In this document: piece after piece, positions 9,473-19,062 of the stretch | Position numbering within the stretch: position 1 is the stretch's first letter | Layout: every line of letters starts with the position of its first letter | Assembly (NCBI RefSeq): GCF_036323735.1 | Contig: NC_086027.1 | Location: forward strand, 83,991,162 to 84,055,161 | DNA length: 64,000 nt | Source: Rattus norvegicus | Lineage: Eukaryota; Chordata; Mammalia; Rodentia; Muridae | Reading direction: 5' to 3' | Notes under the pieces: generated by a model | What the model saw: the letters and a program-made list of their open reading frames with translations, nothing else | The model's database searches: none | What the model was told of the DNA's origin: nothing | Position numbers and translations under genes: made by a program

Positions 9473-10528
9473 ATGGCGAGAGGCAAGCGCAGGAACCCAA
9501 GCAACAGAAACCAAGACTACATGGCATCATCGGAGCCCAATTCTCCCACCAAAGCAAACACGGAATATCCAAACACACCAGAAAAGCAAGATCTAGTTTC
9601 AAAATCATATTTGATCATGATGCTGGAGGACTTCAAGAAAGACATAAAGAACTCCCTTAGAGAATAAGTAGAAGCCTACAGAGAGGAATCGCAAAAATCC
9701 CTGAAAGAATTCCAGGAAAACACAATCAAACAGTTGAAGGAATTAAAAATGGAAATAGAAGCAATCAAGAAAGAACACATGGAAACAACCCTGGACATAG
9801 AAAATCAAAAGAAAAGACAAGGAGCTGTAGATACAAGCTTCACCAACAGAATACAAGAGATGGAAGAGAGAATCTCGGGAGCAGAAGATTCCATAGAAAT
9901 CATTGACTCAACTGTCAAAGATAATGTAAAGCGGAAAAAGCTACTGGTCCAAAACATACAGGAAATCCAGGACTCAATGAGAAGATCAAACCTAAGGATA
10001 ATAGGTATAGAGGAAAGTGAAGACTCCCAGCTCAAAGGACCAGTAAATATCTTCAACAAAATCATAGAAGAAAACTTCCCTAACCTAAAAAAAGAGATAC
10101 CCATAGGCATACAAGAAGCCTACAGAACTCCAAATAGATTGGACCAGAAAAGAAACACCTCCCGTCACATAATTGTCAAAACACCAAACGCACAAAATAA
10201 AGGGAGAATATTAAAAGCAGTAAGGGAAAAAGGTCAAGTAACATATAAAGGCAGACCTATCAGAATCATACCAGACTTTTCGCCAGAAACTATGAAGGCC
10301 AGAAGATCCTGGACTGATGTCATACAGACTCTAAGAGAACACAAATGCCAGCCCAGGTTACTGTATCCTGCAAAACTCTCAATTAACATAGATGGAGAAA
10401 CCAAGATATTCCATGACAAAACCAAATTTACACAATATCTTTCTACAAATCCAGCACTACAAAGGATAATAAAGGGTAAAGCCCAACATAAGGAGGCAAG
10501 CTATACCCTAGAAGAAGCAAGAAACTAA
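9473..10528 (+). pseudogene. L1 ORF1 (ORF1p) with one premature stop
   Basis: ORF1p is the L1 RNA-binding chaperone. The frame starts at ATG 9473 (MARGKRRNPS). TAA at 9665-9667 (codon 65) interrupts it, and the same frame then runs to TAA at 10526-10528. Numbering through the stop, residues ~85-165 are a heptad-rich coiled-coil region, RRSNLRIIGI at ~170-179 marks the RRM, and RRSW (~277) with YPAKL (~298) mark the C-terminal domain. There is no frameshift in 352 codons, so the break is a single nonsense change. The downstream part could in principle re-initiate at internal ATG codons, but no functional ORF1p is expected. Confidence 0.9.
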
Positions 10529-10533
10529 TCGTC

Positions 10534-10928
10534 TTGGCAACAAAACAAAGAGAAGAAAAGCACACAAACATAACCTCACATCCAAATATGAATATAACAG
10601 GAAGCAATAATCACTATTCCTTAATATCTCTCAATATCAATGGCCTCAACTCCCCAATAAAAAGACATAGATTAACAAACTGGATACGCAATGAGGACCC
10701 TGCATTCTGCTGCCTACAGGAAACACACCTCAGAGACAAAGACAGACACTACCTCAGAGTGAAAGGCTGGAAAACAACTTTCCAAGCAAATGGTCAGAAG
10801 AAGCAAGCTGGAGTAGCCATTCTAATATCAAATAAAATCAATTTTCAATTAAAAGTCATCAAAAAAGATAAGGAAGGACACTTCATATTCATCAAAGGAA
10901 AAATCCACCAAGATGAACTCTCAATCCT
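10534..10928 (+). pseudogene. L1 ORF2 fragment: N-terminal half of the endonuclease domain
   Basis: ORF2p is the L1 endonuclease/reverse transcriptase. About 131 codons remain open. LNINGLN (first Asn ~34) and LQETHL (Glu ~63) correspond to catalytic Asn14 and Glu43 of human L1 endonuclease. The frame opens with TTG at 10534 where an ATG is expected from the context. L1 identity ends abruptly after 10928 (protein ...DELSI), so the rest of the endonuclease, the reverse transcriptase and the L1 3' UTR are absent. Confidence 0.88.
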
Positions 10929-12176
10929 CATCTTCGATTGGTTTATATACAAGTGTGCAATTTCTAGGCTTGAAAGTAAAATGATGCTATCTGGTGCTGG
11001 ATAGAGGAGCCTTATTTTTTATTATGGCAGCTTGCTATTTTTGTAACATGGTGATTTGTTTGAACACAATAAAGTACAGTAGTAACTGATCTCCCCTTCT
11101 TCCTGGATGAGTGAGGAGATGATTAAATGTTGATGTCAGCATCCTTGAGCATATTCAGATGAGCTTCTGCTTCTGTTGAAAAGGATGCTGTGTTTGATTG
11201 TGGTCCGAAGCTTTGAAGCACTACTTGGCATCTCCTTCCTTGGAGGTCTCACTGTTTAAACATAACAGATTTGATAGCTTGTTGGTAAGGTGAGGTCCAG
11301 CTTGTCTCCACTAGGTCATCTTCATGTGAATCCGGTGGTTATACAGTTTTGTTCTAGGGATATTTCATTTTTTTAATAACGGTTTTAGCTGACATTCATG
11401 GAGAGAATGAATCCTTAGAACTGTGCCACTAGTGAAAGGAAATCCTGTCTAGAGTATGTTTCTTTACAAAGCTGTGTCACACCATCCTTTGGGCCCTCTG
11501 CTGGAAAAGTAGAATCAAGTCTCAAATAATGCCTTTTAAATTGTATCCTCTAGTATTATAGATGTAGGACAGTACTGTATCATACCTCTGTGGATGTAAA
11601 ATAGCTTGTACCTGCTTTATGATACATAGTAGTGACCGTGCTTTATCAGAGCTGTTTTTAATGATGTTGCTCAGAATGTTTTCTTTCCAGATGATGATTG
11701 AGAAGCTAATTAAAAAAAAAAATGGTGCCAGGTACCACAAGAGTAACAGAACTGTGCTGTTTTCTCGGGTTTTGTTTTTTTACTTTTTTTTTTAATGGAG
11801 TGTGCTGGATGTCTCTACAGTTTTGTTCAGATGACTGCAGAACCTGGAAAAGCTGTTGCTGCCGTTGATGCATAACACACTGCTATTATTGGTCTTTTTA
11901 TATAAATATAAATATATATATACAGATATATAATTTGAATTTTTTGAAACTTTACCTGTGCTGTCAACTTTCGAAAAAAGTATCCCCGTTTACTGTGTTG
12001 AGTTGGCACTGTACAGAAATTAACAGCCATATTGGTCTAGAAATGTTGAACTTAAGTTTTTTCCATTTGTACAGGGGTAACACATTGTATTAAATATGTA
12101 AGGTCTTATATACGTGGGTTTGATTACAAAAACTAATAAAGTATTCTCTAAATAAAAAAAAAATCAAAAAAAAAAC
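10929..12176 (+). pseudogene. 3'-UTR-like segment of an unidentified host mRNA, with poly(A)
   Basis: About 1.2 kb with stops in all frames, T-rich runs, ARE-like AU-rich stretches ('tataaatataaatatatata' near 11900), an AATAAA signal at 12135-12140 and an A-rich tail from about 12150 to 12176. This is the profile of a mammalian terminal exon/3' UTR. I do not recognise the parent gene. It joins L1 ORF2 directly at its 5' end and shares the outer TSD with the L1. It is not L1 3' UTR, which occurs separately at 35836-36191 and 52344-52592. Confidence 0.75.
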
Positions 12177-12188
12177 AAAACAGAATTC

Positions 12189-12845
12189 ACCAACCCATGC
12201 TATTGCCGGCTCCAGTGGGCCACATGGCATCTGCGGGGGTATTTTCATCTTAATCAGCAAAACATCTCCACCAGAATGGTTAAGTTCACAATTTCCAGCC
12301 CATGTTGCCACTGCCTACTCTCTGAGCCCTGCTGCGATCTCGCCATCTATCTAGTTACAAGGTGGGTTGTTTCCACGCCAGTTTCATACAGAGACCGCCT
12401 ATCTCACCGCTTTCTTGTTGGGGACTCTGCTCGCATTCCCTGCAACCGCCCCCCCACGGTTATAGCCATAACTTCTGGTAACCCGTTAAAATCGAAACTT
12501 AATAACCTTGTAATTATCAACTAGATTTATATCTTAAATTCTCACTCCACAAAACGTCCACACAATAAACTCAGAGCCAATTAATATTGATATAAACTTC
12601 CCACCTAGATAAGACAAATTGTCCTATAAAATCCATCCCTTATGAAATATTCATAACTACCTGTGGCCCTTTAAGGCCACACAGATCTGGGTCATCCTTC
12701 TCTGCCTCTATGTTGATTCTTCTCCTTTCTCTCCTCTCTCTCCTCTCTCCAAAACTCTGTGCCCAGCTTACTTTTTCATTGCCCAATCACAAGCCTTGCC
12801 TTATCTTATGCCTGCCTTCACCTACATATAGATATCAATCCACAA
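12189..12845. repeat. Possible unclassified rodent repeat (LTR-like feel)
   Basis: Composition is unlike the flanks: 'ttgttggggactctgctcgc', 'cgttaaaatcgaaacttaat', and a CT-rich run at 12715-12750. I suspect an old rodent LTR/RMER-type element because of its AT-rich body and possible terminal features, but I cannot assign a family, see no direct-repeat ends and see no protein-coding remnant. Confidence 0.3.
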
Positions 12846-12916
12846 TGGGTGATCTTGAACTTCTGATACTCCTGCCTCAAGTACTGGGATATGAAGTGTG
12901 AGTGACCATGCCTGAT
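12846..12916 (-). repeat. B1-like fragment, antisense
   Basis: 'gatcttgaacttctgatact', 'cctgcctcaagtactgggat' matches the reverse of a 7SL-derived SINE end. Confidence 0.55.
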
Positions 12917-13360
12917 AAAGAAGGACTTTTGAGATGGAAAAACTATAGCACACTTATATGCTAGCATGATAAACCTACAGAGAACAAAAGGGCTGGAAAA
13001 AGAGAATTGTTGAAGCTTGTTTTCCTTGGAAGGGGCAGGAAGTAGTCAGGAACCCAGTACAAAAACATGGCGGCTCTTAGTCTAGGACATGCTAACTTAC
13101 ACAGGCATGTGAGTACAAGGGCAGTGTCTGGAGGAACATAGGCTGACAAGAAGCAGAAGTGGAGTTTTGTTTCTGCAAGAGTTAATTTCTGAGTGATTCT
13201 TACCACTATCAATGTCACCACCCCCAGCAAAGTATGAAGCAAGGCTAAGGTGGCAAGGGCCAAGAGAAGAGAAGTAGTTATCCAGGCTGATGGGAAAGCG
13301 AGTAACTCGGGGCAATAGTTACACAGCAGTATTAAGAATACATTACCCTAGAATTTAAAT
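12917..13360. other. Unique noncoding sequence with a YY1-like motif
   Basis: No gene recognised. 'aacatggcggc' at 13064-13074 matches the YY1 core (see findings). The overlapping minus-strand frames at 12961-13315 have no domain. Confidence 0.4.
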
Positions 13361-13508
13361 AGGCTGGACAGTGGTGGTCACACCTTACATCCCAGTGCTT
13401 GAGGAGGCAGAGGCAGGAGAGTCTCTAGATTCAAGGCCAGCTCTGGTCTACAGAGTGAGTTCCAGGACAGCCAGGGCTACACAGAGAAAACCTGTCTCAC
13501 AAAGCTAA
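13361..13508 (+). repeat. B1 SINE
   Basis: 'ggctggacagtggtggtcac' through 'gagttccaggacagccaggg' and 'ctacacagagaaaacctgtc'. Near-full-length B1, followed directly by a (GGAA)n tract grown from its tail. Confidence 0.88.
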
Positions 13509-13510
13509 AA

Positions 13511-13545
13511 AGGAAGGCAGGCAGGAAGGAAGGAAGGAAGGAAGG
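13511..13545. repeat. (GGAA)n/(GGCA)n microsatellite
   Basis: About 35 bp of GGAA and GGCA tetranucleotides at the 3' end of a B1. Confidence 0.9.
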
Positions 13546-14696
13546 GTTAAACATAAAGCCAGTCAGCATGTTTTGTTTTTCTCTGATTACACACATCACT
13601 GTATATGCGGGAATGAAGGAGGTAGAAATAGTTTAGTTACACTCCAGAGACGAGTAATAGAATCAAGAGTATGTGAGACGGGGAGTTATAGTGATTGACT
13701 GTGGAAGTTCAGTAAAGAAGGAAAGCCCTCAAAAGAGTCAGGACAATAAAAGGAAGAGAACATGCACAGACCACCATGCTCCCTGAGTGGAAAACCAGCT
13801 GGAGAAAGTGGTCAAGTGTAGCATGTGTAGAGCTGATGTCTCAGGTATGGTGCAGTTGGCATCAGTGGTGATGACAAGGCTCACAGTAGACTCCAGGGCA
13901 GGGCTGCTTTCTGGTGACATCAGTGACATTTAGGGCTGATTGTGGAACCTGAGATGCTGAGTGCTGTTGATGGAGTCTAACCACTACCCCAGTGTCAGGA
14001 GCAGCTCCTAAGTAAGGAGGACTAAATTGCCTCATGTATTGCTAAACACTCTCTAAAGCCAAAACATCCCATCTCTAGAACCACTGCTCTAGAGAACGCC
14101 CAAGAAGCCAGGGAAGGAAACAAGAATCAGGATGATTGGGTGCACTCTGGAGAAAGTAGCAGAGTCGAGAGCTAAAGTCGTCCGGTGTGACTCAGTACAC
14201 GATGGTCACACTAAAGAGAACTGGATGAGGTGATCTGATGACATTAGACTCAATATTGGGCCTTCTTAGGAGGAGGGCAGGACAGTGGCCAGAAGGCAGA
14301 GATCAGACCCAAGGTCATGGATCCCAAGTCAGCAATCAGTGGGAAGTGGGCTAGAAAGGAATAACAGCTGTGAGAGAGGGGAGTGGAGAAGGGAGTGAAC
14401 ATCCTTAGAGCAAAGCCAGGCTCTGACCAGGAAGGCAAAAGCGATACTCAGAGAAGACACAGAAGATATAGATGGTTCTGCTGATGTGAACCATTACTCC
14501 AGAAAGCCAGTGGAAGGGCTTGGGAACCACACAAGAGTAAGGGGGGAGGGGCAGAATGAGGGGATGTGAGAGGCTGCAAGAGAGCAGTGGGTCAGGGGTG
14601 GGCCCTGAAAGGAAAGCATGAGACTGAGGGAAACAGGACTTTAAAATAAGAGAAAGAGCCCTTGTCACTTAAATTTTAAATTATATTTAACTGTGT

Positions 14697-14698
<2 letters not shown>
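13546..14698. other. Unique noncoding sequence
   Basis: About 1.15 kb with no recognised repeat, gene or RNA. Minus-strand frames of 60-87 codons (13738-14668) show no domain or splice context that would support exons. Confidence 0.4.

Positions 14699-14765
<67 letters not shown>
14699..14765. repeat. (TC)18(TG)15 compound microsatellite
   Basis: Pure TC dinucleotides switch to pure TG near 14736. Confidence 0.95.
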
Positions 14766-14768
<3 letters not shown>

Positions 14769-14898
14769 AACTCATTGGGAGGTCAGAGGACAGCTTGAGA
14801 GACATAGTTCTTTTTCAATCATTTGAATTCCAGGGATCTAACTCAGGTTCTCAGCAAGTGTTTTGATCCAGTAAGCAATCTCATGACCCAATGTGCTA
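14766..14898 (-). repeat. RSINE1-type SINE, antisense, diverged
   Basis: 'gaggtcagaggacagcttga', 'ggatctaactcaggttctca' and 'agcaatctcatgaccc' correspond to the reverse of an RSINE1/B4-superfamily element. The preceding TG tract would derive from its CA-rich tail. Confidence 0.55.
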
Positions 14899-15260
14899 CC
14901 TAGTTTTATGTTAACTTATCACAGAATAAGAGGAGGGGACCTCAACTGAGAAACTGCCCCCATATGACCAGGCTATAGGCACACGAGTAGGGCATTTTTG
15001 TAATTAGTAATTGATGTGGGAGGGTCCAGCCCTTAGGCTGGTGGTCCTAGGTTCTATAGCAAAGTAGGCTGAACAAGCCATAAGAAGCAAGCCGGTAAGA
15101 GCTGGCTTCTGTTTCAGTTCCTGCCCAATTTGAGTTCCTGCCTTTGTTCCTGAAAAAAAAAAAAAAAGACTGGTTTGAGATACATAGGCCAAATAAACCC
15201 TTTCCTCCTCAAGCGCTTGTGGTCATGGTGTTTCAACATAGCAATAGTAACCCTGGTCAA
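14899..15260 (-). repeat. Rodent interspersed repeat, same family as 21026-21320
   Basis: 'ctagttttatgttaactta', 'ggctggtggtcctaggttct', 'ccaaataaaccctttcctcc' and 'ggtcatggtgtttcaacata' recall a common rodent repeat whose name I am not sure of. A 16-A run at 15153-15168 interrupts it. The copy at 21026-21320 is in the opposite orientation. Confidence 0.6.
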
Positions 15261-15780
15261 ACCACCTACCCTTAGCATTTCTACAAGAACGTGGAGATTA
15301 AGGTAAAAAACATGGGAAATGTGGCGCCTGTCACTAGGAATCACACAATCCTAGTCTAGAACTAGTCTGGACACAGTGGATAATTTTCTAAGCCTCTTTG
15401 GCTTCAATAGTAGGAAGTCAATCAAATAGACAAATCTATCTAGCTGTGAGGATGGAGCTTCGAACGGGTGAGTCTATGTGGGGTTAGTACAAACAGGCCT
15501 TAAAACATTATGTAAAATTATTGGGTCAGCTAGAAAGTGCCTTTTTCATGAAAGGATAAAACTGGGCTGATCTTAAGGGAGGGCAAAGAAGAACAGGATA
15601 TGACAAAGAGAAAAAAGCAGTCCTGACCACCTGTAGAGGGCTCAGCACTCTGTGGAAGAGAACTGGATTGCAGATTCCCAGGACAGGCAGAAAAGGCTGT
15701 GGGAAGCAGGACTCGTGATCCCAGGATGTTGAACCAACTGAGCTACAAATGGCAACGAACTCTATCAAGATATTGAACTA
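15261..15780. other. Unique noncoding sequence
   Basis: No gene or repeat recognised. Ends with the TSD of the following B3. Confidence 0.4.
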
Positions 15781-15978
15781 GGGGCTGGAGGAATGGCTCA
15801 GTGGTTAAGAATACTTCCTGCTCTTCCAGAGGATCTGAGTTTGATTGCCAGAATTCATATTGGGTGGCTCACTGCTATCTGTACCTTCAGCTCTAGGGAA
15901 GCTGACACAGTCTTCTGGCCTCTGCAGGCACCCACATATATACACAGGAACAATAATAAAAAAATTAAAATTATTAAA
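15781..15978 (+). mobile_element. B3 SINE with near-perfect TSD
   Basis: GGGGCTGGAGGAATGGCTCA, 'tcttccagaggatctgagtt', 'cttctggcctctgcaggcac' and an A/T-rich tail. TSD agatattgaacta (15768-15780) versus agatatggaacta (15979-15991), one mismatch. Confidence 0.88.
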
Positions 15979-15991
15979 AGATATGGAACTA

Positions 15992-16823
15992 GTGCTGGAT
16001 AAGATCAACCATTTGCATTCTTTCTTTGTGGACATTTTAGAAAATTACAAAAATACAGATTCAAATGTAAGCACTATACAGGTATATGGACACAAGCAAG
16101 AGGCCTCTTTTTACTTTCAATCCACTCTGCAGCCTATACCTCAGAAGAAACACCTGTGCACAGCTTGCAGAGACCCTCTTAGGGTTTTGTTTTGTTTTTG
16201 TTTCTGTGGTCACATACAAACAAACCCAGGTGCTGTCCAAGGCTCAGGGAGCATCATAGAAGAGGAAGCACAAAGAATGTAAGAGATGAAGGAGAAGGAA
16301 GGATGCTCTGAAATATCTTTTTCTGGACATGACATGGCCAATGTACTCATAAAGTCACCGCAGCTCTGCTGCCTGCGAAGGCCTGTACAAGACATGGCCC
16401 GTCTCTATTTCATCATGGAAGGGAAGGGGCTCGCAAGGCCCTACCCTTTTCTGAGAAGCTATTTATTAGCAGGTAATGGTTATTAGAGTAGGGAGAGTAA
16501 TTTTCTTCAATGGTGTTGTCGCCCATGTTCCAGTAAACAACACCCACCCATGCTTATGCAATCAGTTCTAATTAAAGTAGAACACAATACTACAAAACAG
16601 TGTGAAAATACGAGGGAGATCTTTTCGGGGAGAAGCACACTGAGAGCAGGAGGGGCATAAGTGAGAACGAGAGGTGAAAATGACCCCACACATAAAGCAC
16701 ATGTATAAAAACATCAGAGAATAATAAGAAACACACACTGACCCACAGGCAGCAATCTCCAATGGGGCAATGCTACATGTATTTGTCATTTCTCATTTTC
16801 CTTTCCTTCTTCTTTCCCCTCTC
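15992..16823. other. Unique noncoding sequence
   Basis: No gene recognised. The 145-codon frame at 15845-16282 begins inside the B3 and is therefore discounted. Confidence 0.4.
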
Positions 16824-16920
16824 TTTTGGAGACGGTCTTACTGTACAGCTCAGGCTAGCCTTGAACTTGAATCGATCCTTCTGCCTCATCCTCCTAAGGG
16901 CTGGATTAGGGCATGTGTGC
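16824..16920 (-). repeat. B1-like SINE, antisense, diverged
   Basis: 'ttggagacggtcttactgta', 'caggctagccttgaacttga', 'cttctgcctcatcctcctaa': reverse of a 7SL-derived monomer. Confidence 0.65.
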
Positions 16921-17097
16921 TGATACTTTGTTTAACGGTATGTCTATTATTGTATATCTTTATAGCATATCAAAGCCATCTTTTGAAGGTATATATAGGC
17001 TTATCTTATTTTCAGTGGCTTCACTGCATTCCACTGCATAGATAAACCATGATCTATTCATATTTTCCTCTTTCCTTTGTAGTTTGTGTTATTACTT

Positions 17098-17221
17098 GTG
17101 ACAGTTGCCTTGGCTGGCCTGCAGCTCACTATGTAGACCAGGCTGACCTCAAATTTGCACAGATCCTCTTGCCTCTGGGTCCTTATTGCCCGAGTAATAG
17201 GTGTGTGCCATGACTCCTGGC
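17098..17221 (-). repeat. B1 SINE, antisense, diverged
   Basis: 'gctcactatgtagaccaggc', 'tgacctcaaatttgcacaga' and 'taggtgtgtgccatgactcc' match reverse B1. Confidence 0.75.
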
Positions 17222-17235
17222 TACTTTCCATAATT

Positions 17236-17325
17236 CTTTTTTTTTTTTCCTTCGGAGCTGGGGACCAAACCCAAGGCCTTGTGCTTGCTAGGTAGCACTC
17301 TACCACTGAGCTAAATCCCCAACCC
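17236..17325 (-). mobile_element. ID SINE with TSD
   Basis: Reverse ID: T run, CGGAGCTGGGGACCAAACCC, CTCTACCACTGAGCTAAATC. TSD actttccata at 17223-17232 and 17326-17335. It was inserted at the 5' end of the older B1 to its left. Confidence 0.92.
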
Positions 17326-17383
17326 ACTTTCCATATTTCTAACTTTCTATATTATAAACAGTGCTGGTTTTGTGTGCACGTAA

Positions 17384-17660
17384 GTGTGTGTGTCTATATG
17401 TGTATGTGTATGGTAGAAGCCACAGGTCAATGCCAGGTGTCTTCCTCAATTGCTCTCCTCCTTACTTTGTTGAGATAGAATCTCTTACTCATCTGTTTGG
17501 CAAGGCTGGCTGACTAGCAGGCCTCAAGGATCCTATCCCTACCTCCTCGGCACTGGGATAACAAGTGGACCTGGGTTTTCTATAGGTGCTGAGTATTGAA
17601 CTTCAGTCCTCATGCTTGCACAGAATGTACTTTCCTGACTGAACCACCTCTCCAGCCCAG
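17384..17660 (-). repeat. B4 SINE (tRNA/7SL dimer), antisense
   Basis: 'ccaggtgtcttcctcaattg', 'ttgagatagaatctcttact', 'gggttttctataggtgctga', 'cctcatgcttgcacagaatg', 'gaaccacctctccagccc': full order of a reversed B4 with its TG-rich tail first. Confidence 0.75.
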
Positions 17661-18104
17661 CAGTACTACTTTGAAAATGCTTATGTAGATGTCCTTGCCC
17701 ATGAATAACTTCAGATTACATCCCCCCTGATAGACTAAAGGACATATCTGAAGCTGCCACACACCACCCCCAAGCTATCAATTTATCCTCCTATCTAATT
17801 TGAATGGAGTATTCAATCTCCCACTCTCCTGCTTAAGCCATAACAATCTTAAGGTTTGCTAACTAATAGAAGGGAATCTCACTCTTGCTTTAATGTGAAT
17901 GTTTGCTTGTTTTGGTGAATAAGGAGTATGCCCATCTAAGAACACTGAACATAGACTTCAAATTCATATGCATAAAACAATGAAACAAGATGTCATTTTC
18001 ATCAAATACTCTGCTAACTGGAAGGAAGCTTGGGAACAGTGTATCTACCACCTGCAAAGCTATTACTTCTGAATGCTTAAAATGTGCAGACACCAAGAAG
18101 AACA
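17661..18104. other. Unique noncoding sequence
   Basis: No gene or repeat recognised. Confidence 0.4.
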
Positions 18105-18262
18105 CCGTTACTTATCCTCTTGTTGAGCTCTCACAACTCCACAGAGTACATTAGCCTGAGTGCACAAAAAGAAACTGAGACCATATGGATTAACTTTCTC
18201 AAAGTCACACAGAATAACAAAGTAGAGTGAGGTTTGAACCCAGAGCATCTGACTGTGAAGCC
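18105..18262 (-). repeat. MIR, ancient mammalian SINE
   Basis: 'caaagtcacacagaataaca', 'aagtagagtgaggtttgaac' and 'ccagagcatctgactgtgaa' follow the reverse of the MIR core. Confidence 0.75.
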
Positions 18263-18263
18263 C

Positions 18264-18355
18264 CTATTTAGACAGATTAAGTAACTTGTTCACCTCAGTA
18301 GAGCAGCAAGTAATACAGTCAGAATGCAAACACAGGCCTGCCTAACTCTATAGCA
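18264..18355 (-). repeat. Second MIR-like copy, tandem to the first
   Basis: 'gattaagtaacttgttcacc', 'agcaagtaatacagtcagaa' and 'cacaggcctgcctaactcta' repeat the MIR core order immediately after the first copy. Either two insertions or a local duplication. Confidence 0.6.
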
Positions 18356-19010
18356 CACAGAGGGGAGGTTTTTGTTTTATATAATTCTCTCTATCTGTAT
18401 AAATAATATGACGACAGTATTGAGAAGATTTTAACCCTATCCAAACATGTATTAGGTTGTAATTTTGGCATTTTGGGTCCTTTCTCTGGTGTTGCCTTGA
18501 CAAACGAACAACCACTGCATTGTATCTTTCCAAGGACATCTTGTGTGAACAATACACATGGCACTCAACATGGTGGCCCAGGACCACAGACAGGCTGACT
18601 ACGCAAAGGTAAACTGCTCTCAGGTTGCCAAGAGTTAAGGAGAACAGAGTGTCCCCTGGTGGTTGAGAGTGGTATTGTGCTTTGCAAGAGTCCAGCTAGA
18701 AGTCCAGAATTGACTGGACTGGTGTAGTAGCTGCTCAGGCGGGCTCAGGAGACACCAAAGCATCACTGCCTTCTGTATCCTGGGTGCTCCCCAGGAGTGT
18801 GTGATGTCTACCAAGTCTGCTCTACAGGCATCCAGGGCACAGGCTCTCAGGTCCAAGAACAACACATTCACAGAGCAAACGATGACTGCACAGGAGTGCC
18901 TTGTATCACAGGAGAAAAGGTGGCCAAGAAAGGGATATATACAGAAACAGACTCAAGATCATCAGGCCTGGAAACTTCTACACAATCTTCCAATGACATT
19001 ACCCCGCCCC

Positions 19011-19013
<3 letters not shown>
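18356..19013. other. Unique noncoding sequence with a CTCF-like motif
   Basis: The only notable site is the CTCF-like core at 18647-18667 (minus strand). No exon could be supported. Confidence 0.4.
18647..18667 (-). promoter_or_regulatory. Candidate CTCF-binding motif
   Basis: The minus strand reads CAACCACCAGGGGACAC, agreeing with the CTCF core CCACCAGGGGGCGC except for two positions. It lies outside any recognised SINE. Motif match only; occupancy unknown. Confidence 0.3.

Positions 19014-19061
<48 letters not shown>
19014..19061. repeat. (CA)n microsatellite
   Basis: About 24 uninterrupted AC units. Confidence 0.95.

Positions 19062-19062
<1 letters not shown>

Larger units (their letters stand above)
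8711..12188 (+). mobile_element. Chimeric L1 / host-mRNA 3' UTR insertion with a single TSD pair
   Basis: The 12-bp TSD aaaacagaattc is present at 8711-8722 and 12177-12188. It encloses a rat L1 5' part (8723-10928) fused to an mRNA-3'-UTR-like segment with poly(A) (10929-12176). The TSD begins after TT in TTAAAA, as expected for L1 endonuclease target-primed insertion. No second TSD or A tail lies at the internal junction near 10928. I infer one integration of a chimeric cDNA or chimeric RNA. Two nested events, or a later deletion joining two insertions, are the alternatives. Confidence 0.75.

Noticed and set aside
10929..12176. Treating the 3' UTR-like segment as a genuine terminal exon of a resident gene
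   Set aside because: It ends in an A tail followed by the TSD of the L1 insertion, which a resident exon would not have.
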